From the NCBI GenBank assembly GCA_047639555.1, contig JBLIOE010000006.1, positions 1-64,000 of the forward strand: 64,000 nucleotides of DNA, written 5' to 3'. This DNA comes from JAJRXC01 sp047639555 (GTDB lineage: Bacteria; Actinomycetota; Acidimicrobiia; Acidimicrobiales; Aldehydirespiratoraceae). Each line of letters opens with the position of its first letter. Position 1 is the first letter of the stretch. A program made the translations under genes and the position numbers. Positions 8,048 to 15,802 of this stretch are shown here, one piece after another. The notes under the pieces are model-generated. The model did no database searches, had not been told where the DNA came from, and saw only the letters and a program-made list of their open reading frames with translations.

Positions 8048-10293
8048 GTCGGGGCTTCCTGGCGCCGGATCTTGGCGAGCGCAAGGATTCCGACCGCGAC
8101 GGTTGCGAGCACCACGACCTCGCCGAGCGTGTCGAGGGCACGAATGTCGGTGAGTACAACATTGACAACATTGCTGCCTCCGCCTTCAGCGACGGCCGCC
8201 TCGGTGAGCCTTTCGACGGGGGCTCGACCCGAAGGATCTGATCCCGCGACCGCCAGGGCAGTGGTGACCGCGATGCCGCCCGCGACTGCGACCAAGCCTC
8301 GGACGGTGCGCCACGTCACGTCGGTCCGAGGAAATCGGCGCCCGAGTTGCCCGAGCCCGATGACGAATCCGACGACGACGACGGTTTCAACGAGGAGTTG
8401 GGTGAGGGCGAGGTCCGGTGCGCCATGGACAACGAAGAGACCGGAGACGCCCGTGCCCACGGCCCCGAGTGTGAGCGCCGCTCCGAGTCGGGAACGAACG
8501 AAGGCGCCAGCCGCTGCTGCCGCGACGATCGCGACGGCAAGTGCGGCCTGCATGGGCTGGTCCCACCAGGTGAGGTGATCGGTCGAAAGTTCGGTGAAGA
8601 ACGGAGCGGTCGCGAGAGCCGCGGCTGCGGCCAGGGTGGTGAGGTACACCGGAAGTGACCCGTGTTGAATGCGGGCGGTGACGCGCGGCGCGGCGTTGAG
8701 CACTGAGTCGATCATTCGGTCGGCGGCACTCGCGCCCAGCGGCAGCGGCACCGTCGACGAAATTCGGACTATGAGGCCTCCGAGCGCACAGCCCGCCGCC
8801 AGGATCGCCATCGAGGTGACAAATGCGGACGTGAGGCCTGGCCAACGGATGAGTTCGTAGACGCTCGCCTTCTCGTTCAGTTCAATCGCGGCCGCCGAGA
8901 CGATGCTGTTACTTGCCCCGACTGCGAAATAGCCCACAACGCCCGCCGTACCGAGGACCATGATCGGGCCGGTCATGAACGCTCGACGGTTCGCAACCGG
9001 GGTCGCCGGGCCCGGGCCGAACACCGTGATGAGAAAGCGCACGGTGTACGCGACCGTGAGTACGGAACCGCCGACGACCGCCATAATCGCGATGACCGCT
9101 TCGGGGCCCGACAGTTTCAAGACCGCTTCGATCGCTGCCTCCTTCGCCATGAAACCGAGCAACGGCGGCGCGCCCGCCATCGAAAGGCCAGCGAGGACAG
9201 CCACCGTGAAGGTCACAGGCATCGAGCGCCAAAGGCCACCCAGCTCGTCGATGTCGCGAGTGCCGGTCCGGATATCGATCTCACCCACTACAAGGAACAA
9301 CGCCGCCTTGAAGAGCGCGTGGGCGAACAGAATTGATACCCCGGCGAAGATCGCTTTTGGCGTGCCGAGAGAGAACAACGTGATGAGGAGACCGAGCTGG
9401 GAGACCGTGCCCCAAGCGAGGATCAACTTGGCATCACGATGCCGTAATGCCCCGATCGCTCCCCAGAACATCGACGCGATTCCGAAGCAAAGGCCGACGG
9501 CTTTCCATGCGCCGACACCGGTGAAGGCGGGGCCGGTAACCGCAACGAGTAGAACTCCAGCCTTGACCATGGTCGCCGAGTGCAAATAGGCGCTGACCGG
9601 TGTTGGTGCCGCCATTGCACCGGGCAGCCACACGTGAAATGGGACCTGCGCCGACTTGGTGGCGGCTCCAATCAGGACCAGAACAGCGGCCACCGTGCCG
9701 CTGGTCCCGGAGATCGGCGCGAGGTTCGTGAGTGAGGACGACCCGGTCCGGTCGGCCAGGATCATGAGGCCGGCGAGGAGGGCGAGTCCGCCACCGCCGG
9801 TGATCAGCAACGCCCGTCGGGCGGCGGCTCGAACGCTGGCGTCGACGTGTTTGTGCCCCACCAGCAGGAACGACGTGACCGAGGTTAGCTCCCAGAAGAT
9901 GAAGAGTGTCCAGACCGAATCGGACAAGACGAGGCCGAGCATCGATGTCGAGAATGCGAGGAGCGAGGCGGGAAATCGAACCCCTCCCTCTGCCGCCGGT
10001 GTGAAGTAGCCCACCGCGTAAACGAACACGAGCGCTCCGATGCCGGACACCAGCAGGACCATCATCAGTGCGAGAGAATCGGTGCGGAAACGAATCGCAA
10101 GATCGAGACCCTCGACCCAAACGAGCTCATGGGTTGTTGCCTCGTGCTCGCCGACGAGTCGCGATGTGGCCCAGACGGCGGTGGCGATCGGGGCGACGGC
10201 CGCAGTGAGAAGACCCGATCGCATCGAGGTTCGTCCCGCCAGCGCAGCCGCAACCACACCCATGAGATGCGCGACGAACAACCACCAGATCAT
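8044..10293 (-). CDS. mnhA: Na+/H+ antiporter subunit MnhA/MrpA (NuoL-like)
   Basis: 749 residues, the first gene of the operon. The N-terminal two-thirds is NuoL-like, with FSTSMLGLVLSDSVWTLF and FWELTSVTSFLLVG, where Glu and Lys/His residues line the proton path. The C-terminal part carries the MbhD/DUF4040-type segment LTQLLVETVVVVGFV and then an MbhE-like end. Length fits MrpA. The ATG is 6 nt downstream of a perfect TATAAT at 10300-10305, so the transcript is probably leaderless. The operon should protect against Na+ and alkaline stress. Confidence 0.96.
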   Translation of the reverse strand: MIWWLFVAHLMGVVAAALAGRTSMRSGLLTAAVAPIATAVWATSRLVGEHEATTHELVWVEGLDLAIRFRTDSLALMMVLLVSGIGALVFVYAVGYFTPAAEGGVRFPASLLAFSTSMLGLVLSDSVWTLFIFWELTSVTSFLLVGHKHVDASVRAAARRALLITGGGGLALLAGLMILADRTGSSSLTNLAPISGTSGTVAAVLVLIGAATKSAQVPFHVWLPGAMAAPTPVSAYLHSATMVKAGVLLVAVTGPAFTGVGAWKAVGLCFGIASMFWGAIGALRHRDAKLILAWGTVSQLGLLITLFSLGTPKAIFAGVSILFAHALFKAALFLVVGEIDIRTGTRDIDELGGLWRSMPVTFTVAVLAGLSMAGAPPLLGFMAKEAAIEAVLKLSGPEAVIAIMAVVGGSVLTVAYTVRFLITVFGPGPATPVANRRAFMTGPIMVLGTAGVVGYFAVGASNSIVSAAAIELNEKASVYELIRWPGLTSAFVTSMAILAAGCALGGLIVRISSTVPLPLGASAADRMIDSVLNAAPRVTARIQHGSLPVYLTTLAAAAALATAPFFTELSTDHLTWWDQPMQAALAVAIVAAAAAGAFVRSRLGAALTLGAVGTGVSGLFVVHGAPDLALTQLLVETVVVVGFVIGLGQLGRRFPRTDVTWRTVRGLVAVAGGIAVTTALAVAGSDPSGRAPVERLTEAAVAEGGGSNVVNVVLTDIRALDTLGEVVVLATVAVGILALAKIRRQEAPT

Positions 10294-10299
10294 TCGGAC

Positions 10300-10305
10300 A
10301 TTATA
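10300..10305 (-). promoter_or_regulatory. -10 box of a leaderless promoter for mnhABCDEFG
   Basis: TATAAT on the minus strand lies 6 nt before the mnhA ATG at 10293, placing the expected transcription start at or next to the start codon. No good -35 is seen at 16-18 bp. This AT-rich gap also holds TTGACA at 10316-10321 on the plus strand. Confidence 0.6.
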
Positions 10306-10398
10306 AAGAAACCACTTGACAAAATAGGCGCATTACAGAATAGGTATTATGGATAGTGTGTTTCGGGCTCCTTGATAAAGCCGACGATTTGAAACCGG

Positions 10399-10404
10399 TA
10401 CTCT
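10399..10404 (+). promoter_or_regulatory. -10 box of a leaderless promoter deciding the start of the winged-helix gene
   Basis: TACTCT sits 7 nt before ATG 10412, the same geometry as at other starts in this window. An upstream ATG at 10406 would leave only 1 nt, so 10412 is preferred. Confidence 0.5.
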
Positions 10405-10411
10405 GATGACG

Positions 10412-10708
10412 ATGTTGATGGCCCCTGAACCTGACCTGCCGCGGTGGACGTTTCTCACGAATCACGCTCACGTTCTGATTGCGATTAGCCGCCACCCCGA
10501 GGCCCGACAAAAGGACATCGCATTTGCCGTGGGCGTGACCGTCGGTGCAGTGCAACGAATCATTCATGACCTCGAACATGAGGGATACCTCACAAGCGAG
10601 CGAGTTGGCCGCCGAAACCGCTACGTCATCATCGATGACCGGCCGCTTCGTCACCCCCTTGAGAACCAGCACGAGATTCGAGACCTGATCACTTCGCTCG
10701 AGCAGTAG
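10412..10708 (+). CDS. Small winged-helix (MarR-like) transcription regulator
   Basis: 98 residues from ATG 10412. The centre is a winged helix-turn-helix: a recognition region KDIAFAVGVTVGAVQRIIHDLE is followed by EGYLTSERVGRRNRYVI, which is the beta wing. There is no effector domain, as in many stand-alone actinobacterial DNA-binding proteins of this size. It is divergent from mnhA across an AT-rich promoter gap, so it may control the antiporter operon or itself; that is inference. It converges on the ACC deaminase gene. Confidence 0.85.
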   Translation: MLMAPEPDLPRWTFLTNHAHVLIAISRHPEARQKDIAFAVGVTVGAVQRIIHDLEHEGYLTSERVGRRNRYVIIDDRPLRHPLENQHEIRDLITSLEQ

Positions 10709-10731
10709 GGGTGGCTGAGCGTGCCATCGAA

Positions 10732-11775
10732 CTAGCGCGAGAGGTCTCGTTCTGGCGAGCCGAGGCCGGGAAAACCGGCGTAGGCGGGCAGAGCGGGTTG
10801 ACCACCGAGGTGGCAATACAAGACCCGGGATCCTGGCGGAATCTCACCGGAACGGATCATCCCGATCAGCCCGGCCATCGACTTTCCTTCATAGACCGGA
10901 TCGGTGAGCATGCCTTCGCTGCGGGCGGTGAGGTGGATTGCCTCGACGGTTCCCGCGTCGGGCACGCCGTAGGCGGGGCCTTCGTAGCCGGCGATGACGC
11001 TGATTTCATCGTCGCGTAGCGTTCGGCCGAGCCCGATCTTGTCGGCGGTGTTGGCCGCGATGCGCGTGACTTGTGCGACGGTTTGGTCGAGTGTTCCCGA
11101 GGCGTCGATGCCGACGATCTTTCGGCCCGGACGGTCGGAGAGGGCGAATCCAGCGATCATTCCGGCGTGGCTCGAACCCGTCACGGTGCACACGATGACG
11201 TAGTCGAAGAAGACGTCAAGGTCCGCTTCTTGGACTTCGGTTTCCACTGCCCAGTTCGCGAATCCGAGGCCGCCGAGCGGGTGATCAGACGCTCCGGCTG
11301 GAATGGCGTAGGGCTTTCCGCCGGCTTGTACCACCGACTCCAGCGCCTGCTTCCAGCTGTCTCGAATGCCGATATCAAAACCGGCAGGATCGACGCGAAC
11401 GTCGCCGCCCATTATTCGGGTCAGCTGGATGTTGCCGACCTTGTCGTAGTTCATGTCGTTGTAGTCCACCCATCCTTCTTGCACCGTCACTGCCTTGAGG
11501 CCCAGATGGCACGCGACGCCGGTCACTTGGCGTGTGTGGTTCGACTGGATACCGCCGATCGAAACCAGCGTGTCGCACCCGGTATCGAGGGCCTCGGCGA
11601 CCAGGTATTCGAGTTTGCGGACCTTGTTGCCGCCGAACGCGATTCCCGAATTGCAGTCCTCTCGTTTGGCCCAAATCTCGACCTCTCCACCGAGCGCGGC
11701 GCTGAGGCGTGGGAGTGGGTGTATTGGTGAGGGCCCGAAGAGCAGCGATTCACGACGAAAGTCAGCAAGAGACAT
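10732..11775 (-). CDS. acdS: 1-Aminocyclopropane-1-carboxylate deaminase
   Basis: 347 residues of a fold-type II PLP enzyme. Key positions match the Pseudomonas enzyme: Lys51 in FGGNKVRKLEY binds PLP, Ser78 in IQSNH, Tyr295-Glu296 in TDPVYEGKSM, and Leu323 in CHLGGQPALP. Glu and Leu at these places separate ACC deaminase from D-cysteine desulfhydrase, which carries Ser/Thr and Thr. It would convert ACC to 2-oxobutanoate and ammonia in the cytoplasm. The gene is single, 53 bp downstream of the flavoprotein gene on the same strand, and converges on the winged-helix gene. Confidence 0.92.
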   Translation of the reverse strand: MSLADFRRESLLFGPSPIHPLPRLSAALGGEVEIWAKREDCNSGIAFGGNKVRKLEYLVAEALDTGCDTLVSIGGIQSNHTRQVTGVACHLGLKAVTVQEGWVDYNDMNYDKVGNIQLTRIMGGDVRVDPAGFDIGIRDSWKQALESVVQAGGKPYAIPAGASDHPLGGLGFANWAVETEVQEADLDVFFDYVIVCTVTGSSHAGMIAGFALSDRPGRKIVGIDASGTLDQTVAQVTRIAANTADKIGLGRTLRDDEISVIAGYEGPAYGVPDAGTVEAIHLTARSEGMLTDPVYEGKSMAGLIGMIRSGEIPPGSRVLYCHLGGQPALPAYAGFPGLGSPERDLSR

Positions 11776-11827
11776 TCTTCCGACCCTAATCGGGGCCCGG
11801 AACCAGATCCGTAGAGCGGGACGAGTC

Positions 11828-12988
11828 CTACACCATGTCCGTTGGTTTCAGCGGGAAGCCCAACGCGACGCGGCCGGCGAGTTCGGTTGTGCGGTCCCAG
11901 TCGAAGATGACGTGGCCCTTCAGCACTTCTACGTCGCGTTGGAGGCGTTGGAAAGGCGAGGAGTCGAAGTAGACGCTCGCGCCCGCCCCTTCCGCGATCG
12001 AGTTGATGATCGACCGGGCGCCTCGGACCGTCGTGGCTGCGGCGAGGCGCAACGCGGTGCGGCGTTCGAGCGTTACCTCGCCTCGACCGACATAGGTGGC
12101 TAACTCATCGATGGCGGAGTCCCACAGTGTGCGGATCGAGTCGAGCTCGCTCATGACGGACCCGAGTCGCATCTGCGCCGAGGGTTGCTCGACGGCCTTC
12201 TCGCCGAGCGAATAGGCGAGAACTCTCTCGTTGATCCGTTCGCGGTAGAGCTCCACCGCTCGCTCTGCCGCGCCGAGGGCGGGCGCCGCCGCAACGAGTG
12301 CGAGCACCTGCGGCACCGGGAGCTGGGCCATGCCGTCGTCTTCGAGAAGTTCGCCGCCGAACATCATCTCCTCGCCGGTCACCGTTCGATGGCTCGGCAC
12401 GAACACGTTGTCGAGAACGACCGTGTCGCTCCCGGTCGCTCGCATTCCGGAGGTGTACCAAACATCTTCAATCGCGGCCGCGGCGACGGGGACGACGACG
12501 AACCGGGTAGTGGATTCGGGGTCGGTTTGGATGGCGTGGACCATCAACCAGCGGCCGTGGTGCACGCCGGTCGCCCATTCCCATCGACCGCTGACGATGT
12601 ATCCACCGTCAGCGGGGATCAAAGTGCCCGTCGGCGCCAAGGGGGCGGGGGAGAGTGCCCACGGCTGGTCGGGGGAGAAGAGTTCGGCTTGGGCTGCCGG
12701 AGGGAACTTGCTCAGCAGCCAGCTGTGCATGATCAGGAACGAGGCGGTCCACGCCGAGGCCACGCAGCCTTGACCGAGGATGCGGGTGCTCTGAGCCAGC
12801 GATTCGATGCCCAGGCCGTGGCCGCCAAGCGATTTCGGCACCACCATCGGGAAGAAGCCGCGTTCGACAAGATCGTCGACGGTCGCGGCGGGAAGGCGAC
12901 GCAGGGACTCGGCTTCTTCAGCTCGGCCTGCGAGGGCGATAGAGAGCCGCTCGGATCGGCGCAGAATCTCGTCGTGCGTGAGCGTCAT
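11828..12988 (-). CDS. Acyl-CoA dehydrogenase-fold flavoprotein (HsaA/HpaB-type hydroxylase-like)
   Basis: 386 residues from ATG 12988, which has TATTCT 7 nt upstream; an in-frame start at 13027 is rejected on that ground. The protein has the helical N-terminal, beta and C-terminal helical domains of the acyl-CoA dehydrogenase fold. Segments LPAATVDDLVERGFFPMVVP and SASWAWCTTFL-type region (here CVASAWTASFLIMHSWL) resemble flavin-dependent group D hydroxylases such as HsaA more than true acyl-CoA dehydrogenases. It would use reduced flavin from a partner reductase, not found nearby. Substrate unknown. Confidence 0.8.
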   Translation of the reverse strand: MTLTHDEILRRSERLSIALAGRAEEAESLRRLPAATVDDLVERGFFPMVVPKSLGGHGLGIESLAQSTRILGQGCVASAWTASFLIMHSWLLSKFPPAAQAELFSPDQPWALSPAPLAPTGTLIPADGGYIVSGRWEWATGVHHGRWLMVHAIQTDPESTTRFVVVPVAAAAIEDVWYTSGMRATGSDTVVLDNVFVPSHRTVTGEEMMFGGELLEDDGMAQLPVPQVLALVAAAPALGAAERAVELYRERINERVLAYSLGEKAVEQPSAQMRLGSVMSELDSIRTLWDSAIDELATYVGRGEVTLERRTALRLAAATTVRGARSIINSIAEGAGASVYFDSSPFQRLQRDVEVLKGHVIFDWDRTTELAGRVALGFPLKPTDMV

Positions 12989-12995
12989 GATTGCG

Positions 12996-13001
12996 AGAAT
13001 A
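12996..13001 (-). promoter_or_regulatory. -10 box of a leaderless promoter for the flavoprotein gene
   Basis: TATTCT on the minus strand, 7 nt before the ATG at 12988. It supports the shorter start for that gene. Confidence 0.5.
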
Positions 13002-13032
13002 GCCTTGAGTAGCGGTGTCACAGCCACAGTCG

Positions 13033-13647
13033 ATGAGCGCTAGCTTCGACGTGATGCCTTGGCTCTCACACCCGCCCGCCGGATTGATCGTGACCCCTGG
13101 GGCCAGCGCCGACCGTGACCACGCCACTCTGGTTGCGATCGAAGATGCGCTTCCTGAGCTCGCCGTTGAGCGGCTTACGCTGGCGACTACCAGCGTGAAC
13201 AACGCGGTCAAGAAGATCGTGGCCGCGAGCGAAGCGCTGGCGCAACGCCTGGGTGTCGAGCCAACAGAGATCGCCTTTGGTGGACGAAGCTTCGGTGGCC
13301 GGGCCTGCTCGGTGGCGGTGGCCGAGGGGCTTCCGGCGGCTGCCCTCGTGCTCCTGAGCTACCCGCTCCATCCTCCGGGCAAACCCGAGAACCTTCGCGT
13401 GGACCACTTCGACAAGATCAAGCTGCCGACGTTATTCGTGTCGGGCGAGCGCGATCCGTTCGGATCGCCCGACGAATTCGCACAACACATTCCGTCAATC
13501 GCCGGTCCAGTCGAGGTCGAATGGGTGCCGGGTAATCACTCGCCCAAAGGGCAGGATTCTGCGATCTGTGCGCTGATTCGCACCTTCCTCGGCGTGGCCG
13601 GGAACGCCCCACCAGTCAACCTTGGTGCCGTCTTCGCGGACCGTTGA
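13033..13647 (+). CDS. Alpha/beta hydrolase, dienelactone-hydrolase/KANL3-Tex30-like
   Basis: 204 residues from ATG 13033 (GTG 13015 would add six). The catalytic triad is visible: nucleophile elbow GRSFGG (Ser about 93), Asp in SGERDPFG, and His in PGNHSPKG near the C-terminus. GASADRDH near the N-terminus is the oxyanion-loop region of this small cytoplasmic hydrolase group. It is divergent from the flavoprotein gene with 44 bp between starts. Substrate not predictable. Confidence 0.85.
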   Translation: MSASFDVMPWLSHPPAGLIVTPGASADRDHATLVAIEDALPELAVERLTLATTSVNNAVKKIVAASEALAQRLGVEPTEIAFGGRSFGGRACSVAVAEGLPAAALVLLSYPLHPPGKPENLRVDHFDKIKLPTLFVSGERDPFGSPDEFAQHIPSIAGPVEVEWVPGNHSPKGQDSAICALIRTFLGVAGNAPPVNLGAVFADR

Positions 13648-13727
13648 GCTTCGCTCCGTCTCTGGCGGCAGCGTGGTTGGGAAAGCGAACCCGGCGCCCG
13701 AGACTCGGCCACAACTACCTGACTCAT

Positions 13728-13878
13728 GTCCTGCCAGGTACCGCCCGGGAAGGCATCGTTCTCAATGAAGGCCTCTTGGTCGGCGACGAGCCACGGGAAG
13801 GACGTAGTTGATGATGTTGCCGTCGTCGTTGTCGACGGGAATCTCGCCGGCCATCGTCATCGAGAAGCCCGTGTACAT
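13728..13878 (-). pseudogene. Frameshifted gene remnant between hydrolase and TetR genes
   Basis: The minus strand shows MAGEIPVDNDDGNIINYVLP in one frame and, after a one-base shift near CCCGTGG, PWLVADQEAFIENDAFPGGT in another. Together they read as one plausible peptide of about 50 residues, with no stop or good start of its own. The stretch 13648-13905 holds nothing else. The parent family was not recognised. Confidence 0.35.
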
Positions 13879-13905
13879 CGAGTCCGAGGTCGGAGGCGAA
13901 GTGCT

Positions 13906-14490
13906 TCACACCTTTGACGCGTTCGGCTTAGCGAGCGAGAGCAGACCGGCGACGAGTACGTCGACGACGGACTCGAAGGTGGCGGTGGGGTCGGGGCCAA
14001 TGAGCTGCGAAAGTTCGAGATGGGCGAAGCCGTGGAGGCCGCTGCGCAGGGCGCGGCCGGCATCGGCCAGGCGCTCGTCGGGAATGCCGAGTGTGGACAG
14101 GACGGCACCGGCAGGAATGGTCATCCCGGCCGCGACGGCTCGGTGCTCGTCATTGCGATGGGGAACGGCTCGCAACGTCGCCTGATAACGAGCCGGATAT
14201 TCGGTGACGTAGGCGCGCCACGCGTGGGCGTAGGCGCGGACCGCGTCTTCGCCGATCCGAGCGACCACCGAGTCACGCAGTGCGCCGGCAAAGTCGGCGG
14301 TAGTCGCGAGGGAGAGTTCGTCGAGCAGATCGTCGAGTCCGTTGACATGGTTGTAGAGAGAAGGCGGCTTGCAGCCCGCGACGTCGGCCACGTTGGCGAG
14401 ACTCACGGCGGCGAGGCCGCGCGCGTCGGCGAGGCCGAGGGCGATCTGAACGATGGATGCCCGCGAATGGCGACGGGTGGTGCTGGTCAC
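13906..14490 (-). CDS. TetR-family transcription regulator
   Basis: 194 residues from GTG 14490, chosen because TACGGT lies 7 nt upstream; the open frame from 14538 would run through the palindromic operator. The N-terminal HTH is clear: LANVADVAGCKPPSLYNHVNG, followed by a helical ligand-binding domain of the TetR_C_33 sort. It is divergent from the DegT-SDR-SDR-GST module, separated by a perfect palindrome, so it probably represses that module and itself. Ligand unknown. Confidence 0.9.
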   Translation of the reverse strand: MTSTTRRHSRASIVQIALGLADARGLAAVSLANVADVAGCKPPSLYNHVNGLDDLLDELSLATTADFAGALRDSVVARIGEDAVRAYAHAWRAYVTEYPARYQATLRAVPHRNDEHRAVAAGMTIPAGAVLSTLGIPDERLADAGRALRSGLHGFAHLELSQLIGPDPTATFESVVDVLVAGLLSLAKPNASKV

Positions 14491-14497
14491 CGGCCAT

Positions 14498-14503
14498 ACC
14501 GTA
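14498..14503 (-). promoter_or_regulatory. -10 box of the leaderless tetR promoter
   Basis: TACGGT on the minus strand, 7 nt before GTG 14490. Confidence 0.5.
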
Positions 14504-14524
14504 GTACCGACGAAGCATAGGCAG

Positions 14525-14543
14525 AAACTATGGAGCATAGTTT
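14525..14543. promoter_or_regulatory. Palindromic operator for the divergent TetR regulator
   Basis: AAACTATG-GAG-CATAGTTT is a perfect 8-bp inverted repeat with a 3-bp centre. It lies between the two leaderless -10 boxes (14498-14503 minus and 14552-14557 plus), overlapping where both -35 regions would be. Size and position are typical of a TetR dimer site. A partial half-site, GCATAG, occurs at 14515-14520. Confidence 0.75.
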
Positions 14544-14551
14544 TTGGTTGC

Positions 14552-14557
14552 TAGTGT
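14552..14557 (+). promoter_or_regulatory. -10 box of the leaderless promoter for the DegT-type gene
   Basis: TAGTGT, 6 nt before ATG 14564, next to the palindrome at 14525-14543. Confidence 0.55.
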
Positions 14558-14563
14558 CCGACC

Positions 14564-15802
14564 ATGAGATTTCCTCCTTCTGGCGCATTCGGTGATGAAC
14601 GAGAGATCGAGGCGGTTGTTGCCGTGATGCGCAACAACCCCACCCTCGATATTGGCGAGGCCACGGAGGAGTTGGAGCGACGCACCGCCGAGCTGTTGTC
14701 GAAGAAGTACGGCCTAATGGTGAACTCGGGGTCCTCGGCCCTGCGGATCGCGATCGATCTCCTTCACCTCGAGCGCGGCGACGAGATCATCACCTCGCCC
14801 CTGTGCTTCTCGACCGACATTGCCCCGATGGTGCAGTCCGGCATCGTGCCGGTGTTCGCCGACATCACGCCGAACACCTATCAGATCGACGTCGACGCCA
14901 TCGAGGCGATGATCGGACCCCGCACGAAGGCCATTCTCGTGCCCAACCTTTGTGGCAACTGTCCCGACTGGGACGCCATCCGGGCCATCGCCGACCGGCA
15001 CGATCTTCTCGTGGTGGAAGACTCCGCCGATGTGCTCGATAGTTGGCAACGGGGCAGCCGTACCGGCACCCGCAGCGACATCACCATTACGAGCTTCGCC
15101 CGTTCCCACGCCATGACGGCGGCTGGCACCGGCGGCCTGGTCGGCGTCGACGACCCCGATCTGTTCGACGAGGCACTCTCACTTCGACGGTGGGGCCGGC
15201 GTTCGGAGCGGTACCTCTTCGGATCCGAGAAGCGAGCGGGCGATGCGCGATCGGAGGAAGACGGCCAGGCGGGCAAGCTCGAACGTTTCGGCGAGCTGGC
15301 CGATGGCACCCCCTACGACCTGATCTTCACGTTCGACACGGTGGGCTACAACTTCGAGCCCAACGAGCTGGGCTCGGCCTACGGACTCGTCCAGCTCGAA
15401 AAGTTGCCGGGCTTCAATGAACAACGCACCGCCAACTGGTCGAAGCTCAACGACTTCTTTGGCACTCGCGACGGATTCACCGGCGGCGACACGACACCCG
15501 ACACCGATACCACCTGGATGCGCTTCTGCTTCACCCTCGACGACGACTTCGCGTGGGGCCGAAACGAAGTCCAAGCCTTCCTCGACGATCGCGGTGTCAG
15601 CACCCGCATGGTGTGGACGGGCAACATCTTGCGACAGCCCGCGTTCGTCAACATCGAACATCGCCAGCCCGAGGGTGGCCTCCCGAACTGTGACCGCATG
15701 ATGGACCGGTCGCTCTCGCTGCCGATCTACCACGCGCTCAACGCCGACCACATGGGCTATATCTGTGAGCAAGTCGACGCACTTCTCTCGGAGGTCTCTT
15801 GA
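14564..15802 (+). CDS. DegT/DnrJ/EryC1-fold protein resembling PMP-dependent 3-dehydratase (RfbH/E1), His in place of PLP lysine
   Basis: 412 residues of the DegT aminotransferase fold (NSGSSALRIAIDLL; cofactor Asp in VVEDSADVL). Where aminotransferases carry the Schiff-base lysine, this protein has SFARSH with His182. Replacement of Lys by His is the mark of CDP-4-keto-6-deoxyglucose 3-dehydrase (E1/RfbH) and ColD. The E1-like region YDLIFTFDTVGYNFEPNELG is also present. However, the cysteine cluster that binds [2Fe-2S] in E1 is absent: no Cys lies between residues 183 and 320. It might be a C-O-removing PMP enzyme of a new kind. First gene of a TetR-controlled module. Confidence 0.85.
   Translation: MRFPPSGAFGDEREIEAVVAVMRNNPTLDIGEATEELERRTAELLSKKYGLMVNSGSSALRIAIDLLHLERGDEIITSPLCFSTDIAPMVQSGIVPVFADITPNTYQIDVDAIEAMIGPRTKAILVPNLCGNCPDWDAIRAIADRHDLLVVEDSADVLDSWQRGSRTGTRSDITITSFARSHAMTAAGTGGLVGVDDPDLFDEALSLRRWGRRSERYLFGSEKRAGDARSEEDGQAGKLERFGELADGTPYDLIFTFDTVGYNFEPNELGSAYGLVQLEKLPGFNEQRTANWSKLNDFFGTRDGFTGGDTTPDTDTTWMRFCFTLDDDFAWGRNEVQAFLDDRGVSTRMVWTGNILRQPAFVNIEHRQPEGGLPNCDRMMDRSLSLPIYHALNADHMGYICEQVDALLSEVS

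Noticed and set aside
10316..10350. TTGACA (10316-10321) and TATTAT (10345-10350) as a plus-strand promoter
   Set aside because: The spacing is 23 bp, too long for a normal sigma-70 promoter; the TACTCT box nearer the start is a better candidate.
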